The notes under the pieces are model-generated. The model made no database searches and had not been told where the DNA came from. It saw only the letters and a program-made list of their open reading frames with translations. The position numbers and the translations under genes are program-made. From Planctomycetota bacterium (GTDB lineage Bacteria > Planctomycetota > SZUA-567 > JAFGGJ01), in contig JAFGGJ010000082.1 of NCBI GenBank assembly GCA_016930595.1, positions 1-64,000 of the forward strand: a stretch of 64,000 nt of DNA, in the 5' to 3' direction. Below, piece by piece: positions 8,623 to 17,313 of this stretch (position 1 is the stretch's first letter; each line of letters begins with the position of its first letter).

Positions 8623-11600
8623 ATGAAAAGATGCATGACGCTGACGTCGGTGCTTCTGTTCGCAGTGATGCCGCTTCTATATGCAGCCGACGCCGCTTCT
8701 TCCCAGGTCGCGGCCGATAACCTGCGGAGACAGGCCGAGCAGGAACAGGCACTGCGGAGGCTGATGGCCTCGGCGAAACGCGAGCAGTCGGCTCCTCCCT
8801 TCGCCAACATCGTCGAAAACGAGAACGTCAAGGTCTCCGACCTTGCAGTGAAAGGGCACATCGAAGGCGAGAACATCACCTTCAGGCTCACCTGCAAGGT
8901 GGACAGCCTCCGCCGGCGCCAGGAAATCCCGCTTTTCGCAGGCGACCTTGTCCTCATGGAAGTCGTCAAGCCCCAGAAAGGGAGCGAGATCCGTTATGAC
9001 AAGGACTCGGGCGTTTATTACATGTCGTGGCCGCGCGGCGGCAAGTACGACGTCGAAGTGACATTTGCCTGCCGTCCCACCATCGTCGGCGACGGCGACT
9101 GGCGCGAGACTACATTCTACCTGCCGTCTTCCAACATGCGCGAACTGGAAGTTGTCTGCGACAGGACCGACCTGGAAGTTGTCTTCCCCGGATCGATGCG
9201 CTTTGGCCGCAAGGTGGAAGAGAACGTCCTTACCGTGACCGCCGTCATGGGATCCGGCAGGCCGTTCACCGTCAGGTGGAAACCCAAAGTCCAGGAACTC
9301 GACGCCAAGCTCGTCTTCGGTTCCCAGGCCAACACGGTGGCGGTGGCGAGCGCGGGCGCCCTGCGCATGAATAACCTGTTTGTTTTTGATATTTCCCAGG
9401 GGAAGCTCTCCGAGGTGGCATTCAAAATCCCCGGCGCACTGAACGTGACGCAGGTGCGCGGCGCCTACATCAGGGACTGGCAGATCTCGACCGAAGGCGA
9501 CGAGAGACGCCTTCTCGTGAAGCTCAACCGCCCCAGGACGTCCCAGTACGCTCTCGAAGTAGTCGCCGAACAGGCCGTCAGCGCGTTCCCGGCCAGCCTG
9601 GACCTGCCGGTTATCGAGCCGCTGGGCGTCATCCGGGCCGGCGGCTACCTTACCGTCGGCACCGACAGCGCCATACGCCTCATGATGAATACCACGGGGG
9701 GCCTGAGCCAGATAGACAACTCCGCTTTCCCGCGCATCGTTCTCGACAGGGAACACCCCCGCCACCTTCCAGGCAGCAACGCTTTCTATTACATGTATGC
9801 CACGACCCCTTACCAGGTGAACGTGACGCTTTCCGATATCGTGCCGGCATATGACGCGAGCAGCAGCCTTGCCATGAGCGTTCGCGAGGACGACCTTGTC
9901 ATGACCGCCGACATGAACCTCGACATCCGGGAAGCACCCATCAGGAACATCGTGGTCGAAATACCTGCCGGCTTCATGGTCTCTTCGGTCCAGGGGGCCC
10001 TGGTGGACGACTATACGGTCCGTTCCGAAGGCGCCTCGGAAGTCGAAGTGCATTTCAGCCGCCCCGTTCTCGGCACCACCCTAGTGAACCTGCGCCTCGA
10101 ACTCGGCAAGAGCCCCGTCGGCGCCGCGCTGAAAATCGCCGGATTCAAAGTCAGGGGCGCCAAGAACGAGCGGGGCGATATTGTCATCGGCGCCGAGGAA
10201 GGCGTTGATCTCGACGCTCCCCGGATCGACGGCCTGAGGGAAGTCCATGCCGGTTCCATCACCACCAAGCTCCCCGACCCCAAATTCGCCTACAGGTTCC
10301 GGTCTTCCGAATGGTCCATGGAAATGAACGCCAAGGAGAAATCCGCGGGTATCGGGGTCGAAGGCTTCCACCTGATGTCACTGGGCGACGGCGTTCTCTA
10401 CGGCAGCGTCACGATCCTTTATTTCATCTCCGGTGCGCCGGTGGACGAGTTTCATTTCAGGATACCCAAGGAATTCCAGAACGTCGAATTCATCAGCAAG
10501 GACGTCAGGCGCTGGTCCAATAACGGCGAGCACTGGACCGTCTTCCTTCAGCAGAAGGTCATCGGCCATTACGAATTGCTCGTCACCTACAACCTCAACT
10601 ATGACAGCGGCGATACCGTCGTGGTCGGCGGCGTGGAATGCGAACAGGTCGATACCCAGACCGGTTTCATCGTCGTCGCCAGCAGGCAGAACCTGAAACT
10701 TACCCCCAAGGGCTCGATCGACACAGCCATGCTGGAAGTGGACAGGGAGGAAGTCCCCTACAACCTTTCCGTCAACGCCCCCATGCTCAAGACCTACAAG
10801 TACGTCGGCGCGCCGCACAGGGCTTCCATCGAGATCAAGCCCTACGACCAGGGCGAACTCCTTGCCGTCGTCGTCGAAATGGCCGAACTCGACACCCAGC
10901 TTTCCGTGCTGAAGGACGGCCATACCGAATCCCTCACCACTGCGCGCTACATGATCAAGAACACGAACAGCCAGTTCCTCGCCGTCGACATGCCGAAAGA
11001 CGCCACGGGCGTACAGGTCCACTCCGTGGGCGCCGACGGCACTACGGCCAGGATACCGGCATCGTTTGACGCCAGGGAGCAGCGGCTGCTCGTGCCCCTC
11101 GACAGGAACCCCAACCCGAACAAGCCCATGACGGTCACGCTCAAGTACGGCCAGTCCCACGGCGAACTCGGCTGGGGCGGCAGGCTTCTGCTTGTCGCTC
11201 CCAAGGGCAACATCACCTCCACTTTCTCTCGCTGGACGCTTTCGGTTTCCGGCGACAGGGAATTGATCGATCCCGCAGGCAACATGGTGCCGGACTCCGC
11301 TTATGCCCGCCGGCGCGGGCTTTCCGCCGTCGCGCTCGCCGTGGTGCAGAGCCTCGAGTGGGGGCTTTCGAGGATTATTGGTTTTCCGCAGCTGTTCGTG
11401 GTGCTCTTCATACTTCTGGCCGTGGCCGCCGTCAAGCGCCGGGCCCCCATCCGGGAACTCGCAGTGTGCGTGCTGGTTGCCGCGTGGCTCATTGTCGGCG
11501 TGTTCGCTGCTTTTTCCAAGCATATGCCCGGCGATACGGGCAGGCGTGTTTCCAGCCTTGTGTTCACGCAGGTTCTCGATACCGGCGAGCAGGAATCCCT

Positions 11601-14600
11601 TTCCGTCGGAGCCACCCTCGTGCCGGTCTGGCGCAGGGACGCCACCCTTTTCGGAGCGGTTCTCGTCCCGCTGCTCTCCGTGGCCGCCGTTGTTTCGGCG
11701 GTCGCAAGGGACCGGCGCAGAAAGGCCCTCATAGCGTTCGCCGTCGCGGGCATCGTCTTCGCTATGGCGCAGTTTCCCGTTGGGGCAGCCGTCCTGGGCC
11801 ACCTCCTTACCTACGGCGTACCGGCGGCTGCAGTCGTCTATCTCGTCGGACGAGGCCGCTTCTGGAACATTCCCTCCAGGACCGTTGCTTCGGCGGCGTT
11901 CCTTCTGGCCTTCCTGAGCCTCGGCTGCGCCTCGCGCGCGGCGGCTCTAGAAGACAGCGAGCCCCCCGTTCTTGAGTCCGTCGAATGCACCCTCGTCGCC
12001 GAAGATGACAGCATGTCGGTCAAGCTCACCCTGTCCATAGATTCCCGCAGGCCCGTCACTGTGCCGGTCATGCCCAAGTCGGCCATACTCCTTACCGATA
12101 TGGAAGCCGTGAAACGCGTTTTCAAGGTGGAAGAAGACCGCGGCATGTACTATCTCTCCACCGTGCGCGGCGGCAAACACGATATCGGCATCGAATTCCT
12201 GATGCCGCTGCCCAAGGCTCAGGACGATCAGATTTCGCAGTTCAGCATGCCCTTGCCGCTTGCCCTCCGCAACAAGGTCTCGCTCGATATTCCCAAGACG
12301 GGTCTTGAAGTCGAATCCCCTACCGCCATGCTCCTGACAAGGGAAGAAGTTGACGGCGTCAGCAAGGTCAAGGCCACCGTGGGCCCAGGAGACGACGTTT
12401 TCTTCATCTGGCGGCCGCGTGCGCGCCAGCGCAGTCTTGAAGCCACGTCTTTCTACGCCCAGATTTCCAGCCTTGTTTTCTTCGACACCGGCCTTGCCGA
12501 ATGCCGCCATGACATAAGGCTTCAGATTGCGCAGGGCGAGCTCAAGGATATCGTCCTCAGCATCCCGCAAGGCATGACCGTCACTTCCGTTGACGGCGCC
12601 GATGTTGGCGCCTGGCGTTTCGACCCCGCCACCAGGAACCTTGAAGCCCACCTCTCCAAGCCCGCTATCGGCGAATACACGCTCCATGTCGTCACACAGA
12701 TTTCGCGCGACAGCCTTCCCTATGAAGTCACGATAGGAATACCGGAAGTAAAAGGCGCAGTGAACCAGCGCGGTGTCATCGGCCTTGCTTCCAGCCAGGC
12801 GGTCTCCATGGAAATAGGCTCCCACCCGATGACCATGAACGTGGACGACTTCGCCAGGGATTCCACCGCCCTTATGAGTCTTGCGGGCAACCTGCAGTCG
12901 TCAGACGTCAGGTACGCCTTCCGCCACGAAAAGACGGGCGAAACCCTCACTGCCAAGATCCAGGAAGTCCGCCCTGAAATAAGGGCCGAAGAAGACTCCA
13001 TTTTCGACGTCGACGACGACAAGCTTATCCTCAAGGGCCGTATGACCGTCGCCATCTCGAAGGCCGGCGTCTTTTCGATAAGCCTGCTGATTCCAAAGGG
13101 TTACGATATAGACGCCCTCCACGCCCCGGAAGTCAGCCATTGGGATGAAAAAGACGTGGATGGACGCAGGGTCGTCACTGTCCACCTTAACAAGAGGTTC
13201 ATGGGGGCGGTCCGCCTCGATTTCGGCCTCAGCAGCATCTACACCGACCTGCCCAGGCAGCTCGATGTTCCCCGTGTCGAAGTCGTGAACGCGCTCAAGC
13301 ATTCCGGGAAGATCATCGTCAAGAGCCACATGGGCGTCAGGCTGGCCGTGGCCTCGCGTGACGGCGTCAGCGAGCTCAATCCGGTCGAACTCGGCATAAG
13401 GGAGCAGGGCTGGCTGGCCTTCAGACTCCTCAGGCCCTCGTGGAACCTCAAGCTCAACACCGAAGTAATCCAGCCGCGCGTCATGGTTGATTTTCTCCAC
13501 GTTGCAAGGGTCGCCGAAGGCCTGGTCCGCCATAATACCTATCTCCGCTACAACATCCATAATGCGGGCGTCAAGGTTTTTACCATCGAAGTCCCCGCGG
13601 ACGCCATGGGCCTGGATATCGTCGGCCCCTATATCGCCAACGTCAAGGAAGTACCCGGCATGCCGGGCCGGCGAAGGGTCGAACTCGTCAAGAAATGGGT
13701 CCCGCTCGGCACGAGGCTCAGCAGCGGCCCATATCCGCTCACCGTCCGCTATGAAACGCAGTTCGACAGGGCGAAAGGCCGCGTCAGGATCGAACAGGCG
13801 CGCGCCCTCGACGTCGACCTGCAGAAAGGCTTTATCGCCGTTTACGCCACCGAGAAAGTCGAAGTCAGCTCTGCCTCGAAAAGCGACGACCTCCAGGTTG
13901 CGGAAGCCAGGAACATTCCGCGCAGTTTCGGCTCCGGAGACCTCTCCGGCGCCGCTTTCTGCTTTACCAGCACACGCTCCGACTACAACCTCGAATTCGA
14001 CGCCCTTCGACATGAAAGCGCCGACCTGCTTCAGGCCAACGTTTCGAGAATAGACATCGTTTCCCTGGCCACCGAGTCCGGCATGACGCTCAATCGCGTC
14101 GACATGGACCTCATGGTTGGCGGCAAGCGCTACCTCGAAACCCGCCTCCCCAGGGGCGCCAGGATCTGGACGCTCCTTGTCGGCGGCGGCTCCGTCATCC
14201 CCTCCGTCAGGACCGGGGACGACGGCCGTGAATTGATTCTCGTTCCCCTCGGGCAGGCCGCCCAGGGCGAAATACCCGTCCAGATACAGTTCATCTACGT
14301 CTCTCCACCTCCGGAAGGCTGGCGTACACGGGTCCCGAAATTCCAGGGGCCCGAGTTTGATCTGCCGCTGCGCAACGTCTCGTGGCTGCTGTACATGCCC
14401 CCGGGCTACAAGTACGGGGATTTCGAAGGCACGCTCACTTTCGACCGCTACGAGTATCCCCAGACGGATACCTTCGAATCCATCCTTCTCAGGGCGCAAC
14501 AGACCCAGGTTCAGGAAGAACGCAAGGTCAAGGAACTCCTGGACAAGGCGCAGTCCTACGCCAGCGCCGGCGAACAGTGGAACGCAAGGCAGGCCTTCGA

Positions 14601-15303
14601 AATGGCGGGCAACATGTCCGTTTTCGACCGCGATCTCAACGAAGACGCGCGCGTCAAGGGACAGAAGCTCCAGAAACAGCAGGTCATCGTCAACGTTCTC
14701 GGCCGCCGCACCAAGATGCGCCCGTCGTACCAGTTGCAGGGGACCGAAGCGCGCTTGCCCGGCATAGCTGATCTCGGTGAAAACTTCAGCGCCCAGCAGG
14801 CTGAACGCGTCCAGAACTCCCTCGACAAGGAAGACAACGACAACCTCGAACTCATCGCTCAGCGCATGCTCGGCCAGCAGGAAGCCGCCGCAGGGTTCAA
14901 CTGGCCGCTCCGCATCAACATGGTGGAACGAGGCAAGGGGCTGCGTTTCCAGCGGGCCCTCCAGGTGAGCCCCGACACCGAAATGGCTGTCTGGTTCGAC
15001 GCCAGGCCCGTGCGTAAGTGGACGCGCTTCGGCAACCTTGCCTGGGGCCTCGGCCTCTTCGCCGTCATACTAGCGGTTTTCAGCGTCAGAATCCTTGGAG
15101 CTCCGCGCTCCACGGCTCCCGCCGGGCGCGGCCGCCGGAACGGCGCTTCGATTCAGCCCCCACCGCTTCCATCCTCGGTCGAAGATTCCACCCCGTCCGC
15201 TGAAGAGCCCGCTGCCGCCGAAGAAGCGCCCCGTCCCGGAACTGCAGAATCCGCCCCCCGGGACGACTCGCAGCAGGCCCCCGGCGAAGCGCCGCAGGAA
15301 TAA
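8623..15303 (+). CDS. Giant exported membrane protein with two homologous halves
   Basis: A 2226-residue protein starting 32 bp after the VWA gene. It has an N-terminal signal peptide (MKRCMTLTSVLLFAVMPLLY) and a beta-rich extracytoplasmic first half. A central cluster of hydrophobic helices follows at about 922-940, 946-965, 1010-1029, 1036-1076 and 1087-1102. The last of these reads like a lipoprotein signal (FLLAFLSLGC, Cys1102). A second beta-rich half comes next, then a single helix at about 2137-2159 and a Pro/Ala/Glu tail. The halves are homologous: VYYMSWPRGGKYDV at 131-144 matches MYYLSTVRGGKHDI at 1175-1188, an offset of 1044. No catalytic motif was recognised. By context it is probably an envelope partner or target of the adjacent sigma/VWA system. 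Confidence 0.85.
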   Translation: MKRCMTLTSVLLFAVMPLLYAADAASSQVAADNLRRQAEQEQALRRLMASAKREQSAPPFANIVENENVKVSDLAVKGHIEGENITFRLTCKVDSLRRRQEIPLFAGDLVLMEVVKPQKGSEIRYDKDSGVYYMSWPRGGKYDVEVTFACRPTIVGDGDWRETTFYLPSSNMRELEVVCDRTDLEVVFPGSMRFGRKVEENVLTVTAVMGSGRPFTVRWKPKVQELDAKLVFGSQANTVAVASAGALRMNNLFVFDISQGKLSEVAFKIPGALNVTQVRGAYIRDWQISTEGDERRLLVKLNRPRTSQYALEVVAEQAVSAFPASLDLPVIEPLGVIRAGGYLTVGTDSAIRLMMNTTGGLSQIDNSAFPRIVLDREHPRHLPGSNAFYYMYATTPYQVNVTLSDIVPAYDASSSLAMSVREDDLVMTADMNLDIREAPIRNIVVEIPAGFMVSSVQGALVDDYTVRSEGASEVEVHFSRPVLGTTLVNLRLELGKSPVGAALKIAGFKVRGAKNERGDIVIGAEEGVDLDAPRIDGLREVHAGSITTKLPDPKFAYRFRSSEWSMEMNAKEKSAGIGVEGFHLMSLGDGVLYGSVTILYFISGAPVDEFHFRIPKEFQNVEFISKDVRRWSNNGEHWTVFLQQKVIGHYELLVTYNLNYDSGDTVVVGGVECEQVDTQTGFIVVASRQNLKLTPKGSIDTAMLEVDREEVPYNLSVNAPMLKTYKYVGAPHRASIEIKPYDQGELLAVVVEMAELDTQLSVLKDGHTESLTTARYMIKNTNSQFLAVDMPKDATGVQVHSVGADGTTARIPASFDAREQRLLVPLDRNPNPNKPMTVTLKYGQSHGELGWGGRLLLVAPKGNITSTFSRWTLSVSGDRELIDPAGNMVPDSAYARRRGLSAVALAVVQSLEWGLSRIIGFPQLFVVLFILLAVAAVKRRAPIRELAVCVLVAAWLIVGVFAAFSKHMPGDTGRRVSSLVFTQVLDTGEQESLSVGATLVPVWRRDATLFGAVLVPLLSVAAVVSAVARDRRRKALIAFAVAGIVFAMAQFPVGAAVLGHLLTYGVPAAAVVYLVGRGRFWNIPSRTVASAAFLLAFLSLGCASRAAALEDSEPPVLESVECTLVAEDDSMSVKLTLSIDSRRPVTVPVMPKSAILLTDMEAVKRVFKVEEDRGMYYLSTVRGGKHDIGIEFLMPLPKAQDDQISQFSMPLPLALRNKVSLDIPKTGLEVESPTAMLLTREEVDGVSKVKATVGPGDDVFFIWRPRARQRSLEATSFYAQISSLVFFDTGLAECRHDIRLQIAQGELKDIVLSIPQGMTVTSVDGADVGAWRFDPATRNLEAHLSKPAIGEYTLHVVTQISRDSLPYEVTIGIPEVKGAVNQRGVIGLASSQAVSMEIGSHPMTMNVDDFARDSTALMSLAGNLQSSDVRYAFRHEKTGETLTAKIQEVRPEIRAEEDSIFDVDDDKLILKGRMTVAISKAGVFSISLLIPKGYDIDALHAPEVSHWDEKDVDGRRVVTVHLNKRFMGAVRLDFGLSSIYTDLPRQLDVPRVEVVNALKHSGKIIVKSHMGVRLAVASRDGVSELNPVELGIREQGWLAFRLLRPSWNLKLNTEVIQPRVMVDFLHVARVAEGLVRHNTYLRYNIHNAGVKVFTIEVPADAMGLDIVGPYIANVKEVPGMPGRRRVELVKKWVPLGTRLSSGPYPLTVRYETQFDRAKGRVRIEQARALDVDLQKGFIAVYATEKVEVSSASKSDDLQVAEARNIPRSFGSGDLSGAAFCFTSTRSDYNLEFDALRHESADLLQANVSRIDIVSLATESGMTLNRVDMDLMVGGKRYLETRLPRGARIWTLLVGGGSVIPSVRTGDDGRELILVPLGQAAQGEIPVQIQFIYVSPPPEGWRTRVPKFQGPEFDLPLRNVSWLLYMPPGYKYGDFEGTLTFDRYEYPQTDTFESILLRAQQTQVQEERKVKELLDKAQSYASAGEQWNARQAFEMAGNMSVFDRDLNEDARVKGQKLQKQQVIVNVLGRRTKMRPSYQLQGTEARLPGIADLGENFSAQQAERVQNSLDKEDNDNLELIAQRMLGQQEAAAGFNWPLRINMVERGKGLRFQRALQVSPDTEMAVWFDARPVRKWTRFGNLAWGLGLFAVILAVFSVRILGAPRSTAPAGRGRRNGASIQPPPLPSSVEDSTPSAEEPAAAEEAPRPGTAESAPRDDSQQAPGEAPQE

Positions 15304-15314
15304 CGCGTGGCTTT

Positions 15315-15342
15315 GAGGAGGGTATCTCCGGATGCCCTCCTC
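15315..15342. terminator. Hairpin terminator between convergent genes
   Basis: The sequence GAGGAGGGTATC pairs with GATGCCCTCCTC (12 bp, one G-U) around the tetraloop TCCG. It lies between the stop of the giant plus-strand gene and the stop of the minus-strand nitrilase gene, overlapping the latter's stop codon. The T tract (CTTCTTTCTC) is imperfect, so termination may be bidirectional but of moderate strength. Confidence 0.65.
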
Positions 15343-16309
15343 AGGCTTCTTTCTCGTGTTCAAAGCGGACTTTTTTCACGTCTTCGGTCGAGCCGGCCCC
15401 TTCGCATATCTTTCCGTACAGTTCCGGTCGCCGCGTCCGTATCCACCGCCGCCCGGTTACTTTCTTGAACAGCGCCGGGTCCAGATCCGCCACCACCATG
15501 TCATCCCCGGCCTTCCATGTCTCCGCAATCACCCGTCCGTAGCAGTCGATGATCATAGCGTTCCCCGTACGGATCTCGTCGTCGTCGGGTCCCACCCCGT
15601 TTGAAAACAGGTAGAATACGCCGTTGTCGTGAGCCCTGCTCGGCAGCCATCTCATCAGCCAGCCTCGCCCCTTGTTTCCTTTCAGTTCCTCTTCGACGGC
15701 CTCCGGGTCCGCTTCACGGTTATCCCATTTCGCCCTGTCCACCAGTCCCATTGAATTCGGGTCTTTCAGGTTGCATCCGCCGGTCTGGTGCGGCGCCATT
15801 ATGATGTCCGCCCCGAGCAGCGCCGTCATCCTGGCGTTCTCTATTATGTTATTGTCGTAGCAGATCAGCACGCCTATCTTCCAGCCCAGGTCCGTGTCGA
15901 ACACAGTGTATTCCGAGCCCGACTCCATGTGCGGGCTTATGAACGTGTGGATCTTCCGGTGTTTTTTCATGCTGCCGTCCGGCAGGGCCACCGCGTACGT
16001 GTTGTACAGTTTTCCGTCGGCGTCCACTTCGGCCAGGCCCGCCCCTATTATCATCCCGTGCTTTATTGACAGCTCCGACAGCTTCCGGCACGCCGGGCCG
16101 TCCGGCACGGGTTCGGCCAGCGCCGCCAGATCCTCCCGGCACAGCTTCCGCAGGTGCCAGTAGCCCGATATGCAGCATTCCGGAAAGCACACCACCTTCA
16201 CGCCGGCGGCTGCAGCGCTCCCGCAGAACTCCTCCACCTTCTTCAGGTTGTATTCCTTGTCTCCCATCGCGTGCTGAAACTGCACGCATGCTGCGCGTAT
16301 CTTTTCCAC
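15341..16309 (-). CDS. Carbon-nitrogen hydrolase (nitrilase superfamily)
   Basis: A 322-residue amidase/nitrilase-fold protein with the complete Glu-Lys-Cys triad: E44 in VCFPECCISGY, K119 in KKHRKIH and C150 in VLICYDNN. It starts with GTG at 16309, with AGGAA a few bases upstream. Members hydrolyse C-N bonds of amides, carbamoyl compounds or nitriles in the cytosol. The substrate is undetermined, though the overall layout resembles N-carbamoyl or omega-amidase branches rather than nitrilases. It is divergently transcribed from the aldo/keto-reductase-like gene, each with its own promoter in the shared 160 bp spacer. Confidence 0.87.
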   Translation of the reverse strand: MEKIRAACVQFQHAMGDKEYNLKKVEEFCGSAAAAGVKVVCFPECCISGYWHLRKLCREDLAALAEPVPDGPACRKLSELSIKHGMIIGAGLAEVDADGKLYNTYAVALPDGSMKKHRKIHTFISPHMESGSEYTVFDTDLGWKIGVLICYDNNIIENARMTALLGADIIMAPHQTGGCNLKDPNSMGLVDRAKWDNREADPEAVEEELKGNKGRGWLMRWLPSRAHDNGVFYLFSNGVGPDDDEIRTGNAMIIDCYGRVIAETWKAGDDMVVADLDPALFKKVTGRRWIRTRRPELYGKICEGAGSTEDVKKVRFEHEKEA

Positions 16310-16351
16310 GGCTCGTTCCTTTCATTGAAATGCTTCAGGCGGTTACGAATA

Positions 16352-16380
16352 CAAATAAGTCAACCGGCCTTCATTGTCAA
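16352..16380 (-). promoter_or_regulatory. Promoter of the nitrilase gene
   Basis: On the minus strand, TTGACA (16380-16375) and TATTTG (16357-16352) are separated by 17 bases, about 45 bp upstream of the GTG start. Confidence 0.6.
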
Positions 16381-16408
16381 ACGATTTTGCCCGGCGGTCC
16401 TTCCGCCC

Positions 16409-16436
16409 TTGACCGCGCGCGCGGACCTGCTAGTAA
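16409..16436 (+). promoter_or_regulatory. Promoter of the aldo/keto-reductase-like gene
   Basis: TTGACC (16409-16414) and TAGTAA (16431-16436) are separated by 16 bases, 35 bp upstream of the ATG at 16471. The -10 could alternatively be read one base later. Confidence 0.45.
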
Positions 16437-16470
16437 TAGGGGGGCGCGGCCCTATGTAGGGAGGTTCCCC

Positions 16471-17295
16471 ATGGTTTCCGTTCCGCTAGTCGATTTCTGC
16501 GGTCTGAAAATATCCAGGCTCATCTGCGGCGGCAATCCCCTGAGCGGTTTTTCCCACTTTGACGCCGCCATGGACCGTGACTTCATCGAATACTACACCA
16601 TGCCCAACATCCTGGCCCTGCTCGACGAATGCCTCGGGAACGGTATCAACACCTTCCAGTCGCGCGGCGACCGCCACCAGATGCGCGCTTTCCTCGAGCA
16701 CCGCCTAAACGGCGGCAAGATCCAGTGGATAGCGCAGACCGCATCCGAGTTTGCGGACATATATGCCAATATCCGTGAAATTCTCAACTACAAGCCGGTT
16801 GCCGTATATCACCACGGAACTCACGTGGACAACTGCTGGCATACCGGCAGGATCGACGAAGTCGCCGATATCGTCAAATTCATGAAAGACAGCGGCCTTC
16901 CCTGCGGCATTGCAAGCCACATCCCCGACGTAATAAAGTACGCGGAAGACCACGCGTGGGGAACCGACTTCTACATGTGCTCCTTCTACAACCTCGCCAG
17001 AAAGTACAAGTCTGCTCCCGCCAAAGACCAGAACGCCTACGCCCAGGACCAGTTTCCGGCGGAAGACCCCCTCGTCATGACCGCTCTCATGCGCGAGCTC
17101 GACAAGCCCTGCATCGGTTACAAGATCATGGCCGCCAGCCGCAACTGCTCCACCCCCGACGATACCCGCGCGGCCTTCCGGTTCGCCTTCGACAACATCA
17201 AGCCCGGTGATATCGTGGACGTAGGCATGTTCCAGAAATACAGGAACCAGGCCGCTGAAAACGCCCGGATAGTCGTGGAACTGCTGTCGCAGTAG
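16471..17295 (+). CDS. Aldo/keto reductase-like TIM-barrel protein
   Basis: A 274-residue protein. The N terminus, LKISRLICGGNPLSGFSHF, matches the first strand and loop of aldo/keto reductases, and the strand/helix periodicity fits a TIM barrel. The classical catalytic Tyr/Lys motifs are not evident, and the His-rich stretch VAVYHHGTHVDNCW at about residue 110 suggests metal or substrate binding instead. The ATG at 16471 has GGGAGG at 16459-16464; longer in-frame extensions run antisense to the nitrilase gene and were rejected. Probably a cytosolic enzyme of carbohydrate or phosphosugar metabolism, but the reaction is unknown. Confidence 0.6.
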   Translation: MVSVPLVDFCGLKISRLICGGNPLSGFSHFDAAMDRDFIEYYTMPNILALLDECLGNGINTFQSRGDRHQMRAFLEHRLNGGKIQWIAQTASEFADIYANIREILNYKPVAVYHHGTHVDNCWHTGRIDEVADIVKFMKDSGLPCGIASHIPDVIKYAEDHAWGTDFYMCSFYNLARKYKSAPAKDQNAYAQDQFPAEDPLVMTALMRELDKPCIGYKIMAASRNCSTPDDTRAAFRFAFDNIKPGDIVDVGMFQKYRNQAAENARIVVELLSQ

Positions 17296-17313
17296 ATCCC
17301 GCCTCGGGGAGTC

